DNA of 64,000 bases, taken from NCBI GenBank assembly GCA_902476265.1, contig CABSCP010000024.1:8408-72407 (forward strand). The letters run 5' to 3'. Below are positions 21,127-29,851 of the stretch, piece after piece. A model generated the notes under the pieces. The model worked only from the letters and a program-made list of their open reading frames with translations, was not told the DNA's origin and made no database searches. The position numbers and the translations under genes are program-made. Every line of letters begins with the position of its first letter. Positions within the stretch are counted from its first letter, which is position 1. The stretch is from an uncultured Lachnospiraceae bacterium. Lineage in GTDB: Bacteria > Bacillota > Clostridia > Lachnospirales > Lachnospiraceae.

Positions 21127-22728
21127 ATGAGACTGCAGTTTATCGGGGCTGACCATGAAGTGACGGGAAGCTGTCATTACCTGGAGATCGGCAGCACACA
21201 TATTCTTGTGGACTGCGGGATGGAGCAGGGAAATAATGTTTTTGAAAACTGTGAGATACCGGTGGAAGAATCCCTGATTGATTATGTGTTTCTGACCCAC
21301 GCGCACATAGATCATTCGGGCATGCTGCCCCGCCTGTTTGCACGGGGGTTTCGGGGGAAGATTTATACCACGGAGGCCACTGCGGACCTGTGCAGCATCA
21401 TGCTGCGGGACTGTGCCCATATTCAGATGCAGGAAGCGGAATGGAAGAACAGAAAGGCCAAACGTCATGCCGGGGCGGAAACCCATGAGCCTGTGTATAC
21501 CATGGAGGATGCGGTGGAAACGATCAATCTGATCGTGCCCTGTCCTTATAATCAGGAAATAGAGATCTGCGATGCTGTCAGGATCCGGTTTACGGATATC
21601 GGTCATCTGCTGGGATCGGCAAGTATTGAGGTCTGGGCACAGGAGGAGGGCATTTCCAAAAAGCTGGTCTTTTCCGGAGATATCGGGAACAAGAACCAGC
21701 CCCTGATCCGGGATCCCCAGCCTACCAGGGATGCGGATTATGTGATCATGGAGTCCACTTACGGGGACCGGCTGCACGGGGAAGGAAAGGCAGACTATGT
21801 GGTTTCGCTGGCCGGGATTCTGCAGGAAACCTTTGACCGGGGCGGGAATGTGGTCATCCCTTCTTTCGCAGTGGGCAGAACCCAGGAAATGCTGTATTTT
21901 ATCAGGAAAATAAAAGAGCAGAAGCTGGTAAAAAACCATGCTGATTTTCCGGTCTATGTGGACAGTCCGCTGGCGGTGGAGGCTACCGGCATTTTTACCC
22001 ATAATGAGAAGAACTGTTTTGACGAGGAAGCGCTGGAACTGGTCCGCCGGGGGATCAACCCCATTTCCTTTAAAGGGCTGCGGCTGGCCATCACCAGTGA
22101 CGAATCCAAAGCGATCAACTTCGATGAGGTGCCCAAAGTGATTATTTCCGCATCCGGCATGTGCGATGCGGGGCGTGTGCGGCACCATTTGAAGCATAAT
22201 CTGTGGCGGCCGGAATGTACGATTCTGTTTGTGGGCTACCAGTCCGTGGGGACTCCGGGGCGGGCCCTTTTGGATGGGGCAGCGGAGATGAAGCTGTTCG
22301 GGGAAACCGTAGACGTCAATGCCAGGATCATGACCCTGGAAGGAATGTCCGGACACGCGGATAAAAACGGGCTGATTGAATGGCTGCAGGGATTTGAAAA
22401 GAAACCGGACCGGGTATTTATCGTACACGGGGAGGACAGTGTGACCATGTCTTTTGCCGACTGCCTGCGGGATGAGTACGGTTTCAGGACGTATGCTCCC
22501 TACAGCGGGACACAGTTCGATCCGGCGGCGAACCGTTTTCTTTATGAGGCGGCCCCTGTTCCGGCGAAGAAGAAAGCCAAAACAGCGGCTCCTTCCGGCG
22601 TATACGGCAGGCTGGTGGCTGCGGGACAGCGGCTTATCGGCATCATCAAACGGTGCGAGGGGATGGCGAACAAGGATCTGGCGAAATTTGCGGATCAGAT
22701 CAATTCCCTGTGTGACAAGTGGAATTAA
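21127..22728 (+). CDS. Beta-CASP metallo-beta-lactamase fold RNase-like protein
   Basis: A 533-residue protein; ATG 21127 follows AAAGGGGG. The zinc motif HAHIDH is at residues 58-63. Later come the beta-CASP parts: IPSFAVGRTQEMLY, the SGMCDAGRVRHHLKHN segment, and the C-terminal GMSGHADKNGLIEWL and IVHGE motifs. Proteins of this family (COG1236, YSH1-like) cleave or trim RNA in a metal-dependent way. The bacterial members are not well studied and may have other substrates. It is followed closely by thyA, with which it may be transcribed. Confidence 0.88.
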   Translation: MRLQFIGADHEVTGSCHYLEIGSTHILVDCGMEQGNNVFENCEIPVEESLIDYVFLTHAHIDHSGMLPRLFARGFRGKIYTTEATADLCSIMLRDCAHIQMQEAEWKNRKAKRHAGAETHEPVYTMEDAVETINLIVPCPYNQEIEICDAVRIRFTDIGHLLGSASIEVWAQEEGISKKLVFSGDIGNKNQPLIRDPQPTRDADYVIMESTYGDRLHGEGKADYVVSLAGILQETFDRGGNVVIPSFAVGRTQEMLYFIRKIKEQKLVKNHADFPVYVDSPLAVEATGIFTHNEKNCFDEEALELVRRGINPISFKGLRLAITSDESKAINFDEVPKVIISASGMCDAGRVRHHLKHNLWRPECTILFVGYQSVGTPGRALLDGAAEMKLFGETVDVNARIMTLEGMSGHADKNGLIEWLQGFEKKPDRVFIVHGEDSVTMSFADCLRDEYGFRTYAPYSGTQFDPAANRFLYEAAPVPAKKKAKTAAPSGVYGRLVAAGQRLIGIIKRCEGMANKDLAKFADQINSLCDKWN

Positions 22729-22760
22729 AGAAATAAGATACAAAAGGATGGTTTTTGATT

Positions 22761-23609
22761 ATGAGCATGGCGGATACAATTTTTATCAATATGTGCAGGG
22801 ATATCCTGGAGAACGGTACCAGCACGGAAGGGGAGAAGGTGCGCCCTCACTGGCCGGACGGGACGCCCGCATATACGATCAAGAAATTCGGTGTGGTGAA
22901 CCGGTATGATCTGTCAAAGGAATTTCCGATCCTGACCCTGCGCCGGACGGCTTTAAAGAGCGCCACCGACGAAATTTTATGGATCTGGCAGCAGAAGTCC
23001 AACAATATTCATGATCTCCACAGCCATATCTGGGATGAATGGGCGGACGAGGACGGCAGCATCGGCAAGGCTTACGGTTATCAGCTGGGGGTGAAGCATC
23101 AGTATAAGGAAGGCCTGTTCGATCAGGTGGACCGGGTGATATATGACCTGAAAAACAATCCCTTTTCCCGGCGCATCATGACCAATATATATGTGCATCA
23201 GGATCTGCATGAGATGAACCTGTACCCCTGTGCCTACAGCATGACCTTCAATGTGACACAGAAAAAGGGGCATGACCGGCTGACTTTAAATGCGGTGTTA
23301 AACCAGCGCTCCAACGATGTGCTGGCGGCGAATAACTGGAATGTGGTGCAGTATGCGGTGCTTTTGCATATGCTGGCCCAGGTGTGCGATATGGAACCAG
23401 GGGAACTGATGCATGTGATCGCGGATGCTCACATTTATGACCGGCATGTGCCCGTCATACAGGAGCTGATTTCCAGAGAACCTTATCCGGCGCCCAAATT
23501 CTGGCTGAATCCGGAGATTAAGGATTTTTATCAGTTTACGAGGAATGATGTCCGGGTGGAGGACTATGTGACCGGGGAGCAGATCAGGGATATCCCGATC
23601 GCGATTTAA
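22761..23609 (+). CDS. thyA: Thymidylate synthase
   Basis: A 282-residue protein. It makes dTMP from dUMP using methylene-tetrahydrofolate. The active-site Cys157 lies in LYPCAYSMTFNV, which fits the family signature with Ala after Cys. LNQRSNDVLAANNWNVVQYA, HIYDRHVPVIQEL and the early RRTALKSATDEILWIW are all diagnostic. ATG 22761 is used; a TTG at 22755 and ATG at 22767 are alternatives. It is followed after 38 bases by folA, which regenerates the folate product, a classic pairing. Confidence 0.96.
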   Translation: MSMADTIFINMCRDILENGTSTEGEKVRPHWPDGTPAYTIKKFGVVNRYDLSKEFPILTLRRTALKSATDEILWIWQQKSNNIHDLHSHIWDEWADEDGSIGKAYGYQLGVKHQYKEGLFDQVDRVIYDLKNNPFSRRIMTNIYVHQDLHEMNLYPCAYSMTFNVTQKKGHDRLTLNAVLNQRSNDVLAANNWNVVQYAVLLHMLAQVCDMEPGELMHVIADAHIYDRHVPVIQELISREPYPAPKFWLNPEIKDFYQFTRNDVRVEDYVTGEQIRDIPIAI

Positions 23610-23647
23610 AGATAATTTGAAAAGAAAAATTACGGAGGATAACATAC

Positions 23648-24142
23648 ATGAATCTGATTGTTGCGGTGGATGAAAACTGGGCCATCGGGAATAAAGGGGA
23701 TCTGCTGGTGCGGATCCCTGCGGACCACAAAATGTTCCGCCAGGAGACCACCGGAAAGGTGGTGGTGCTGGGCAGAAAGACCATGGACACCTTTCCGGGG
23801 GGACAGCCTTTAAAAAACAGGATCAATATCATCCTGACAAGGAATCCGGAATATGAAGTGAAGGGCGCTGTGGCGGTCCATTCGGTGGAAGAACTTTTGG
23901 AAGAAATAAAAAAGTATGACAGCAGGGAAGTTTATGTGATCGGCGGAACCAGTGTTTACGAACAGTTGCTGCCCTATTGTGATACCGCTCATGTGACCAA
24001 AATCGATCATGCTTATGAGGCGGACGCTTATTTTCCTAATCTGGACCGGGATCCGGAATGGGAGCTTACGGCGGACAGCGAGGAACAGTATTATTTTGAT
24101 CTGACCTACCATTTCTTAAAATACGAGAGAAAGAAGGTCTGA
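23648..24142 (+). CDS. folA: Dihydrofolate reductase
   Basis: A 164-residue protein with GGAGGA before the ATG. The N-terminal MNLIVAVDENWAIGNKGDLL with Asp27-type acidic residue in IPADHKMFR, the NADPH-binding GRKTMDTFP and VIGGTSVYEQLLP segments are all present. It reduces dihydrofolate to tetrahydrofolate with NADPH, replenishing the cofactor used up by the adjacent thymidylate synthase. Length is normal for bacterial enzymes. Confidence 0.96.
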   Translation: MNLIVAVDENWAIGNKGDLLVRIPADHKMFRQETTGKVVVLGRKTMDTFPGGQPLKNRINIILTRNPEYEVKGAVAVHSVEELLEEIKKYDSREVYVIGGTSVYEQLLPYCDTAHVTKIDHAYEADAYFPNLDRDPEWELTADSEEQYYFDLTYHFLKYERKKV

Positions 24143-24207
24143 ACAAGGAGCGCAAGGAGCGCCTGCGGAACATGAAAACCCCGGATGAAATATGGGAGGA
24201 ACAAAAG

Positions 24208-24600
24208 ATGCAGACAAGGGAAGAAGTAAACGCATATTGTTTAAAACTGCCGGATGTCTATGAGGACTATCCGTTCCATGATTCCAACTGGGCGCTGATG
24301 CGTTTGAAGAAGAATCAAAAAAGTTTCGTACATATTTATGAAAGAAACGGGCTGATCTGGCTCAATGTGAAATGCCGGCCGGAATGGCGGGATTTCTGGC
24401 GGGATACCTTTCCCTCGGTGGTACCGGGCTATCATATGAACAAGGAACACTGGAACAGCATCATTCTGGACGGTTCCGTGCCCGAAAGTGATATCAAACG
24501 AATGATTGAAGAAAGCTACGATTTGGTCCGGGGCCGGGACAGGACGAAGAAAGGTACTAAAAAATACAGCAAAAATTCCGGCAAAACGGGAAGAAAATAG
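24208..24600 (+). CDS. MmcQ/YjbR-family protein
   Basis: About 130 residues from ATG 24208, which has GGAGGA at 24195-24200. An in-frame ATG at 24172 would add 12 residues. The family pattern is clear: YCLKLPDVYEDYPFHDSNWA, then KSFVHIYERNGLIWLNVKC, and GYHMNKEHWNSIILDGSVP. YjbR-like proteins have a CyaY-like fold and are thought to bind DNA, but their role is not known. The ending is a run of Lys, Gly and Ser, likely disordered. It probably belongs to the same transcript as folA and lepB. Confidence 0.85.
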   Translation: MQTREEVNAYCLKLPDVYEDYPFHDSNWALMRLKKNQKSFVHIYERNGLIWLNVKCRPEWRDFWRDTFPSVVPGYHMNKEHWNSIILDGSVPESDIKRMIEESYDLVRGRDRTKKGTKKYSKNSGKTGRK

Positions 24601-24609
24601 GAGAATGAA

Positions 24610-25128
24610 GTGAAAAGAGAAGAGATCATTTCGGAGATATTAAGCTGGGTAAAAACCTTTGTTTTTGCGGCGTCTGTCGCTCTTTTTGTGAACACCACCC
24701 TTATTGTGAATGCGGAAATTACTTCAGGGTCTATGGAAAATACGATCATGACCGACAGCAGGGTTTTGGTCAATCGGCTGGAATATCGGAAGGAAGGCCC
24801 CAAAAGAGGGGATATCATCGAATTCTATTATCCGGATGACGGGAAAACCCGGTATGTGAAACGGGTCATCGCGGTTGCAGGGGAAACCGTGGAAGGCAGG
24901 GACGGCAGCGTTTATGTGGACGGCGTCCTGCTGGAAGAGCCTTATATCAAAGAAAAATCCTATCTGGATTTCGGCCCGTATCTGGTGCCGGAGGATTCCT
25001 GCTTTGTGATGGGAGACAACCGGAATAATTCCTGGGATTCCCGGTACTGGAACAATAAATTTGTTCCCGAAGACGCGATCATCGGGAAGGCCGTGCTGGA
25101 ATATTTTCCGGAGTTGAAGCCGCTGTAA
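24610..25128 (+). CDS. lepB: Signal peptidase I
   Basis: A 172-residue protein from GTG 24610 with AGGAGAATG upstream. One N-terminal membrane span (residues 15-35, TFVFAASVALFVNTTLIV) precedes the catalytic part. Ser41 in SGSMENTIM and Lys84 in RYVKRVIAVAGE form the Ser/Lys dyad; GDNRNNSWDSRYW is the conserved box E. It cuts signal peptides from secreted proteins on the outer face of the membrane. The one-span form is typical of Firmicutes SipS-like enzymes. Confidence 0.94.
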   Translation: MKREEIISEILSWVKTFVFAASVALFVNTTLIVNAEITSGSMENTIMTDSRVLVNRLEYRKEGPKRGDIIEFYYPDDGKTRYVKRVIAVAGETVEGRDGSVYVDGVLLEEPYIKEKSYLDFGPYLVPEDSCFVMGDNRNNSWDSRYWNNKFVPEDAIIGKAVLEYFPELKPL

Positions 25129-25159
25129 TCGTTTTTTACTGAGTGAAGGAGGAAACAAA

Positions 25160-25687
25160 ATGAAAATTGTAATCTTGAACGGCAGCCCGAGAGCGGGCGG
25201 AAACACGGAGATCATGGCAGGAGAATTTGCCCGGGGCGCCCAAGAAAAAGGGCATGAGGTGGTGCAGGTAAAGCTTGCAGGAAAAAAGATCGCCGGATGT
25301 TTAGGATGCGATTTCTGCGCTTCCCATGACGGAGTCTGCGTCCAGAAGGATGATATGGCTGAAATTTACAATCTTCTGGAACAGGCGGATCTGGTGGCGT
25401 TTGCTTCTCCTATATACTGGTTTTCCATCACGGCTCAGTTAAAATGTGTGATCGACCGTCTGTATGCGAAAGGATCTGTGGGATTTCATTTCAATCAGGT
25501 AGTTCTGCTGCTGGATTCCGCCTCGGAAGGCGTGTATGAAGCAGCCGTTGCACAATATAAGGCGATGAACGAATATCTGGGCTGGAAGGACAGAGGAATG
25601 ATCACAATTTCGGGCATGACCGGCAAAGGCAGCATGTGGGATTCCGACAGGCTGGAGGAAGTCTGCCGACTGGGCAAATCGCTGTAG
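25160..25687 (+). CDS. Flavodoxin-like NAD(P)H-dependent FMN reductase / iron-sulfur flavoprotein family
   Basis: A 175-residue protein with GAAGGAGG before the ATG. The FMN phosphate loop is NGSPRAGGNTE (residues 6-16). CLGCDFCASHDGVCVQKDDM carries four Cys as in iron-sulfur flavoproteins (CxxCxxC then C). ASPIYWFSITAQLKCVIDR is the second flavin-binding segment. It likely reduces quinones, nitro compounds or iron sources with NAD(P)H. It is the last gene before the tryptophan operon promoter and reads in the same direction. Confidence 0.85.
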   Translation: MKIVILNGSPRAGGNTEIMAGEFARGAQEKGHEVVQVKLAGKKIAGCLGCDFCASHDGVCVQKDDMAEIYNLLEQADLVAFASPIYWFSITAQLKCVIDRLYAKGSVGFHFNQVVLLLDSASEGVYEAAVAQYKAMNEYLGWKDRGMITISGMTGKGSMWDSDRLEEVCRLGKSL

Positions 25688-25789
25688 CAGGCCGCAGTCT
25701 GCAAAGCGGGAACCGTTTTTCTCTTTTCGAAAGGGCCAGACATTTCGTGAGAATAACGGGTCCGGACAAAAGAAAAGCAAAAATATACC

Positions 25790-25819
25790 TTGACAGCACA
25801 GACTGTCATGCCGTATAAT
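25790..25819 (+). promoter_or_regulatory. Promoter of the tryptophan operon
   Basis: TTGACA (25790-25795), 18 bases, TATAAT (25814-25819), both perfect boxes. Transcription would start near 25826 and run into the T-box leader. Confidence 0.85.
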
Positions 25820-25849
25820 CAGAGAAAGTTTTATATGATAACAGTTTAA

Positions 25850-26079
25850 ACCGATGACGTGGAGATAACGTTACAAGCGCACTCACAGAGAGTCCGGGGA
25901 GGTGGAAGCCGGACAGGAAGCGGTGTTTCAAATGGACCACGGAGGGCACAGTCAACGGCCGGAAGGCCCAGTATTCTGTGACGCGCAGGCATGCGTTATT
26001 TGCCGGGGATATGTTGGTATCCTGCAGAGAGTGTGAATGTTCACGAAACAAGGTGGCACCACGGGTATAAGAAGATGAC
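25850..26079 (+). promoter_or_regulatory. Tryptophan-specific T-box riboswitch
   Basis: The leader has the T-box arrangement: a long stem I with AGAGAGTCCGGG and its partner strand, a specifier region with the codon TGG in AAATGGACCACGG (25930-25942), and the conserved T-box AAGGTGGCACCACGGG at 26050-26065. Uncharged tRNA-Trp binding to both places should open the antiterminator. The specifier codon matches the tryptophan biosynthesis genes that follow. The terminator is given separately. Confidence 0.9.
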
Positions 26080-26131
26080 GGCCCGCCCTTGACAGAAAGC
26101 GCAGATGTTTTCTGTCAGGGGCGGTTTTTTG
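26080..26131 (+). terminator. T-box-controlled terminator
   Basis: GCCCGCCCTTGACAGAAA pairs with TTCTGTCAGGGGCGG, followed by six T at 26125-26130. Its 5' side follows the T-box sequence that would form the competing antiterminator. Confidence 0.9.
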
Positions 26132-26206
26132 TATGTTGAGAAAAAATGTTCTTTCCCATACAGGAGTCACGACAAAGCGGATTGCCGCAAAAAGGAGGAG
26201 AAGAAA

Positions 26207-27232
26207 ATGATAAAAGAAGCGATTGTAAAACTGGCAAATAAAGAAGATTTAAGTTATGAGATGGCGGAGGCGTCCATGGATGAAATCATGGGAGGAAAGG
26301 CCACGCCGGTTCAGATGAGCGCCTTTCTGGTGGCAATGTCCATGAAAGGGGAAACCATCCGGGAGATCACGGCCTGCGCCGCGGGCATGCGCCGGCATTG
26401 CGTGAGGCTTTTGCACAACCGGGATGTGTTGGAAATTGTGGGCACCGGCGGGGATCACTCCAATTCCTTTAACATCTCCACCACTTCTTCTCTGGTGATT
26501 TCCGCGGCGGGAGTGCCGGTGGCAAAGCATGGTAACAGGGCGGCATCCAGCAAAAGCGGCGCGGCGGATGTGTTGGAAGCGCTGGGAGTAAAAATTTCAA
26601 TAGACCCCAAAAAGAGCGCCCGGGTGCTGCAGGAAATCGGATTGTGTTTTCTGTTCGCCCAGAATTATCATTTGTCCATGAAATATGTGGCGCCTGTGAG
26701 AAAAGAGCTGACCGTCCGCACCATTTTCAACATTCTAGGGCCGCTGACCAATCCGGCCGGCGCCAATATGGAACTGATGGGGGTTTATGAGGAAAGTCTG
26801 GTGGAACCGCTGGCCAGGGTCCTTGCCAATCTCGGTGTAAAAAAGGCCATGGTGGTCTACGGACAGGACGGGCTGGATGAAATCTCCATGAGCGCGCCGA
26901 CCTCGGTCTGTGAAGTGAGAAACGGCGGTTTTGAATCTTATGTGATCACCCCGGAACAGTTCGGATTTACGCGCTGCAAAAAGGAAGATCTGACCGGCGG
27001 CAGCCCACAGGAAAATGCGGAAATTGCACTGCGCATTTTAAAGGGAGAGAAAGGGCCTAAACGGGATGCGGTGGTGTTAAACTCTGCGGCAGCCGTGCAT
27101 ATTGCAAAAGGAATTTCCATGGAAGAAGCCATCAGACAGGTGGAAGAAACCATCGACAGCGGCAGAGCGCTGGCGCAGCTGGAGGCCTTTGTGAAACTGA
27201 CAAACCGGGAAGGAACGGAGGAGAGCGTATGA
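26207..27232 (+). CDS. trpD: Anthranilate phosphoribosyltransferase
   Basis: A 341-residue protein from ATG 26207, with AAAGGAGGAG upstream. An upstream in-frame start at 26105 falls in the terminator and is rejected. GTGGDHSNSFNISTTSS is the PRPP-binding glycine-rich loop; KHGNRAASSKSGAADVLEAL and NILGPLTNPAGA are also diagnostic. It joins anthranilate to PRPP, the second step of tryptophan synthesis. It is the first gene after the T-box; trpE and trpG, normally upstream, are not in this region. The stop overlaps trpC by four bases. Confidence 0.96.
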   Translation: MIKEAIVKLANKEDLSYEMAEASMDEIMGGKATPVQMSAFLVAMSMKGETIREITACAAGMRRHCVRLLHNRDVLEIVGTGGDHSNSFNISTTSSLVISAAGVPVAKHGNRAASSKSGAADVLEALGVKISIDPKKSARVLQEIGLCFLFAQNYHLSMKYVAPVRKELTVRTIFNILGPLTNPAGANMELMGVYEESLVEPLARVLANLGVKKAMVVYGQDGLDEISMSAPTSVCEVRNGGFESYVITPEQFGFTRCKKEDLTGGSPQENAEIALRILKGEKGPKRDAVVLNSAAAVHIAKGISMEEAIRQVEETIDSGRALAQLEAFVKLTNREGTEESV

Positions 27233-28077
27233 TATTAAAACAGCTTGCCGCATCCGCCAGGGAGCGGGTGGAACAGGCAAAAAGGGTCCGGCCTTTTGAA
27301 GAGGTGAAAAAAGCGGCCACCGCCTGCCGGAGAGAGCATTTTATTTCCGGCACAGCCAATTTCCCCTTTGAAAAGGCGCTGGCGGCAGAGGGGATGTCTT
27401 TTATCTGCGAGGTAAAAAAAGCCTCCCCTTCCAAAGGGGTGATCGCGCCGGATTTTCCCTATTTACAGATCGCCCGGGAGTATGAAGCAGGAGGGGCGGC
27501 CGCCATATCGGTGCTCACGGAACCGGAATATTTTCTGGGCAGCGACCGCTATCTGGAAGAAATCGCGAAAGCAGTGTCCATACCGGTGCTGCGCAAGGAT
27601 TTTACGGTGGATGTCTATCAGATTTATGAGGCGAAGCTTTTAGGCGCGTCGGCGGTGCTTTTGATCTGTTCGATTCTTTCGGAGGAAGAGCTGAAGGAAT
27701 TTTTGCAGACAGCGCATTGCCTGGGGCTGTCTGCACTGGTGGAAGCCCACGATGAAAAAGAGGTGGAAAGGGCACTTCTTGCGGGCGCCCGGATCATCGG
27801 CGTTAACAACCGGGATTTAAAAACCTTTACGGTGGACGTAAACAACAGCCTGCGGCTGAAAAGTCTCATTCCTTCCGGCTGTCTGTCTGTATCGGAGAGC
27901 GGTGTGCGGGGCCCGAAAGACGTAGGGAATCTATACCGAAACGGCGTAGACGCGGTGCTCATCGGGGAGGCTTTGATGAGAAGTACAGATAAAGCGGGAA
28001 TGTTGAGGGAGTTTCGGAGGGAATGCCATGGCGGAAGGGATGCGTATCAAAATATGCGGCCTGTTTCGGCCCTGTGA
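27229..28077 (+). CDS. trpC: Indole-3-glycerol phosphate synthase
   Basis: A 282-residue TIM-barrel enzyme. ICEVKKASPSKGVI, VLRKDFTVDVYQIYEAKLLG, GARIIGVNNRDLKTFTVD and SESGVRGPKDV are the standard catalytic and phosphate-binding segments. It closes the indole ring from carboxyphenylamino-deoxyribulose phosphate. It starts within the trpD stop (ATGA) and its last 17 codons overlap trpF by 50 bases. The overhang beyond the usual ending (about 15 residues, CHGGRDAYQNMRPVSAL) results from that overlap. Confidence 0.96.
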   Translation: MILKQLAASARERVEQAKRVRPFEEVKKAATACRREHFISGTANFPFEKALAAEGMSFICEVKKASPSKGVIAPDFPYLQIAREYEAGGAAAISVLTEPEYFLGSDRYLEEIAKAVSIPVLRKDFTVDVYQIYEAKLLGASAVLLICSILSEEELKEFLQTAHCLGLSALVEAHDEKEVERALLAGARIIGVNNRDLKTFTVDVNNSLRLKSLIPSGCLSVSESGVRGPKDVGNLYRNGVDAVLIGEALMRSTDKAGMLREFRRECHGGRDAYQNMRPVSAL

Positions 28078-28654
28078 TATTGACTTTGTCAATGCGGCCG
28101 GTCCGGATTATATCGGTTTTGTATTTGCCAAAAGCCGCAGACAGGTGACGAAAGAACAGGCTCTATCTTTGAAAAAAAGGCTTCTGCCTTCCATACAGAC
28201 GGTTGGGGTTTTCGTAAATGAGGATCCCAAAAGGGCGGCTGCATTGGCAGAAGAGGGCATCATCGATTGGATACAGCTGCACGGACAGGAGGATGAGGGT
28301 TATCTCCGGCGGTTGAGAGAACAGACGGACTGTCCGCTCATCAAGGCTTTTTCCGTCACCGATGCTTCGGATGTGAAAAGAGCCTGTGAGAGCAGCGCTG
28401 ATTATATTTTACTGGATCACGGGGCCGGAGGCACCGGGCAGTGTTTTGACTGGCACCTGGCAGAAAAAATAGAAAGGCCCTGGTTTTTGGCCGGGGGACT
28501 GAATCCAGACAACATCAAAGAAGCGGTTTTCAGCAATGCTTTTTGCCTGGATGTGAGCAGCGGTGTGGAAACCAGGGGCTGTAAAGATCAAAGAAAAATA
28601 GAGGCCTGCGTGAGAATCTGCAGGGAAAAAGGAGAACGTTATGTCGAAAGGTAG
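28028..28654 (+). CDS. trpF: Phosphoribosylanthranilate isomerase
   Basis: A 208-residue TIM barrel. KICGLFRPCDIDFVNAAGPD with the catalytic Cys, IQLHGQEDEGYL, LLDHGAGGTGQCFDWHLA and LDVSSGVETRGCKD match the family. It isomerises phosphoribosyl-anthranilate to the substrate of TrpC. It overlaps trpC by 50 bases and trpB by 14, so the genes are likely translated as a coupled set. Confidence 0.95.
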   Translation: MAEGMRIKICGLFRPCDIDFVNAAGPDYIGFVFAKSRRQVTKEQALSLKKRLLPSIQTVGVFVNEDPKRAAALAEEGIIDWIQLHGQEDEGYLRRLREQTDCPLIKAFSVTDASDVKRACESSADYILLDHGAGGTGQCFDWHLAEKIERPWFLAGGLNPDNIKEAVFSNAFCLDVSSGVETRGCKDQRKIEACVRICREKGERYVER

Positions 28655-29825
28655 ATTTGGAATCCATGGCGGGCAGTATGTCCCGGAAACGCTGATGAGC
28701 GAGATCCTCCGTCTGGAAGAACAATATGAAGTTTTTAAAAAGGACCCGGAATTTAATCGGGAGCTGGAGGATTTGCTCAAAAATTATGCAGGACGTCCTT
28801 CCCTGCTGTATTTTGCTGAAAAAATGACAGAAGATCTGGGCGGTGCGAAAATTTACCTGAAACGGGAGGACTTAAACCATACCGGTTCTCACAAAATCAA
28901 CAACGTGCTGGGACAGGTACTTATGGCGAAGAAAATGGGAAAGACCCGGGTGATTGCAGAGACAGGCGCGGGACAGCACGGCGTGGCCACCGCCACCGCA
29001 GCGGCGCTGTTAGGTCTGGAATGTGAAATTTTCATGGGAAAAGAGGACACGGACCGACAGGCGTTAAATGTCTACCGCATGAAACTTCTGGGGGCGAAGG
29101 TGCATCCTGTTACCAGCGGCACCCAGACTTTGAAGGATGCGGTGAATGAAACCATGCGGGAATGGACCAACAGGGTGGCGGACACCCATTATGTGCTGGG
29201 TTCCGTCATGGGGCCCCATCCTTTTCCCACCATTGTCCGGGATTTCCAGGCCGTCATCGGTAAAGAAGCCAGACAGCAGATTCTGGAGATGGAAGGAAAG
29301 CTCCCGGCAGCCGTCCTGGCTTGTGTGGGCGGGGGCAGTAATGCCATGGGCATGTTTTACAATTTCATTCCGGATGAACAGGTGGCGCTGATCGGTTGTG
29401 AAGCGGCGGGAAAGGGGCTTGATAGCAAACTGCATGCGGCCACCATGACAAAAGGAACGCCGGGGGTTTTCCACGGCATGAAGTCTTATTTCTGCCAGGA
29501 TGAATACGGCCAGATCGCGCCGGTCTATTCCATTTCCGCGGGGCTGGATTATCCGGGCATCGGGCCGGAGCACGCCTTTTTGTACGACACTGGCAGAGCC
29601 GAATATGTGCCGGTGACGGATGAAGAAGCGGTGCAGGCATTTGAGTACCTGGCCCGCACGGAAGGGATCATCTGTGCCATCGAAAGCGCTCACGCGGTGG
29701 CTTATGCCAGAAAGCTGGCGCCTGCCCTGCCGAAAGAAGAATGTATCATCATCTGTCTTTCCGGCAGAGGGGATAAAGATGTGGCTGCCATCGCCCGATA
29801 CCGGGGAGAAAAAATCACGGATTAA
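28641..29825 (+). CDS. trpB: Tryptophan synthase beta chain
   Basis: A 394-residue PLP enzyme. The PLP lysine is in HTGSHKINNVLGQ; ETGAGQHGVATATAAALLGL, GGGSNAMGMFYNF and LSGRGDKDV are further hallmarks. The sequence belongs to the TrpB1 type, which works with TrpA. It condenses indole and serine to tryptophan. GGAGAACGTT precedes its start inside trpF. Confidence 0.97.
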   Translation: MSKGRFGIHGGQYVPETLMSEILRLEEQYEVFKKDPEFNRELEDLLKNYAGRPSLLYFAEKMTEDLGGAKIYLKREDLNHTGSHKINNVLGQVLMAKKMGKTRVIAETGAGQHGVATATAAALLGLECEIFMGKEDTDRQALNVYRMKLLGAKVHPVTSGTQTLKDAVNETMREWTNRVADTHYVLGSVMGPHPFPTIVRDFQAVIGKEARQQILEMEGKLPAAVLACVGGGSNAMGMFYNFIPDEQVALIGCEAAGKGLDSKLHAATMTKGTPGVFHGMKSYFCQDEYGQIAPVYSISAGLDYPGIGPEHAFLYDTGRAEYVPVTDEEAVQAFEYLARTEGIICAIESAHAVAYARKLAPALPKEECIIICLSGRGDKDVAAIARYRGEKITD

Positions 29826-29851
29826 GCCGATAGAGATAAGGAGCAGACAGC

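Noticed and set aside
21097..22743. 548-codon minus-strand frame opposite the beta-CASP gene
   Set aside because: The plus strand encodes a clear family with zinc motifs; the opposite frame is low-information His/Arg/Pro-rich sequence without a start site.
26105..26206. N-terminal extension of TrpD
   Set aside because: It begins inside the T-box terminator stem; the start at 26207 has a strong ribosome binding site and the normal N-terminus.
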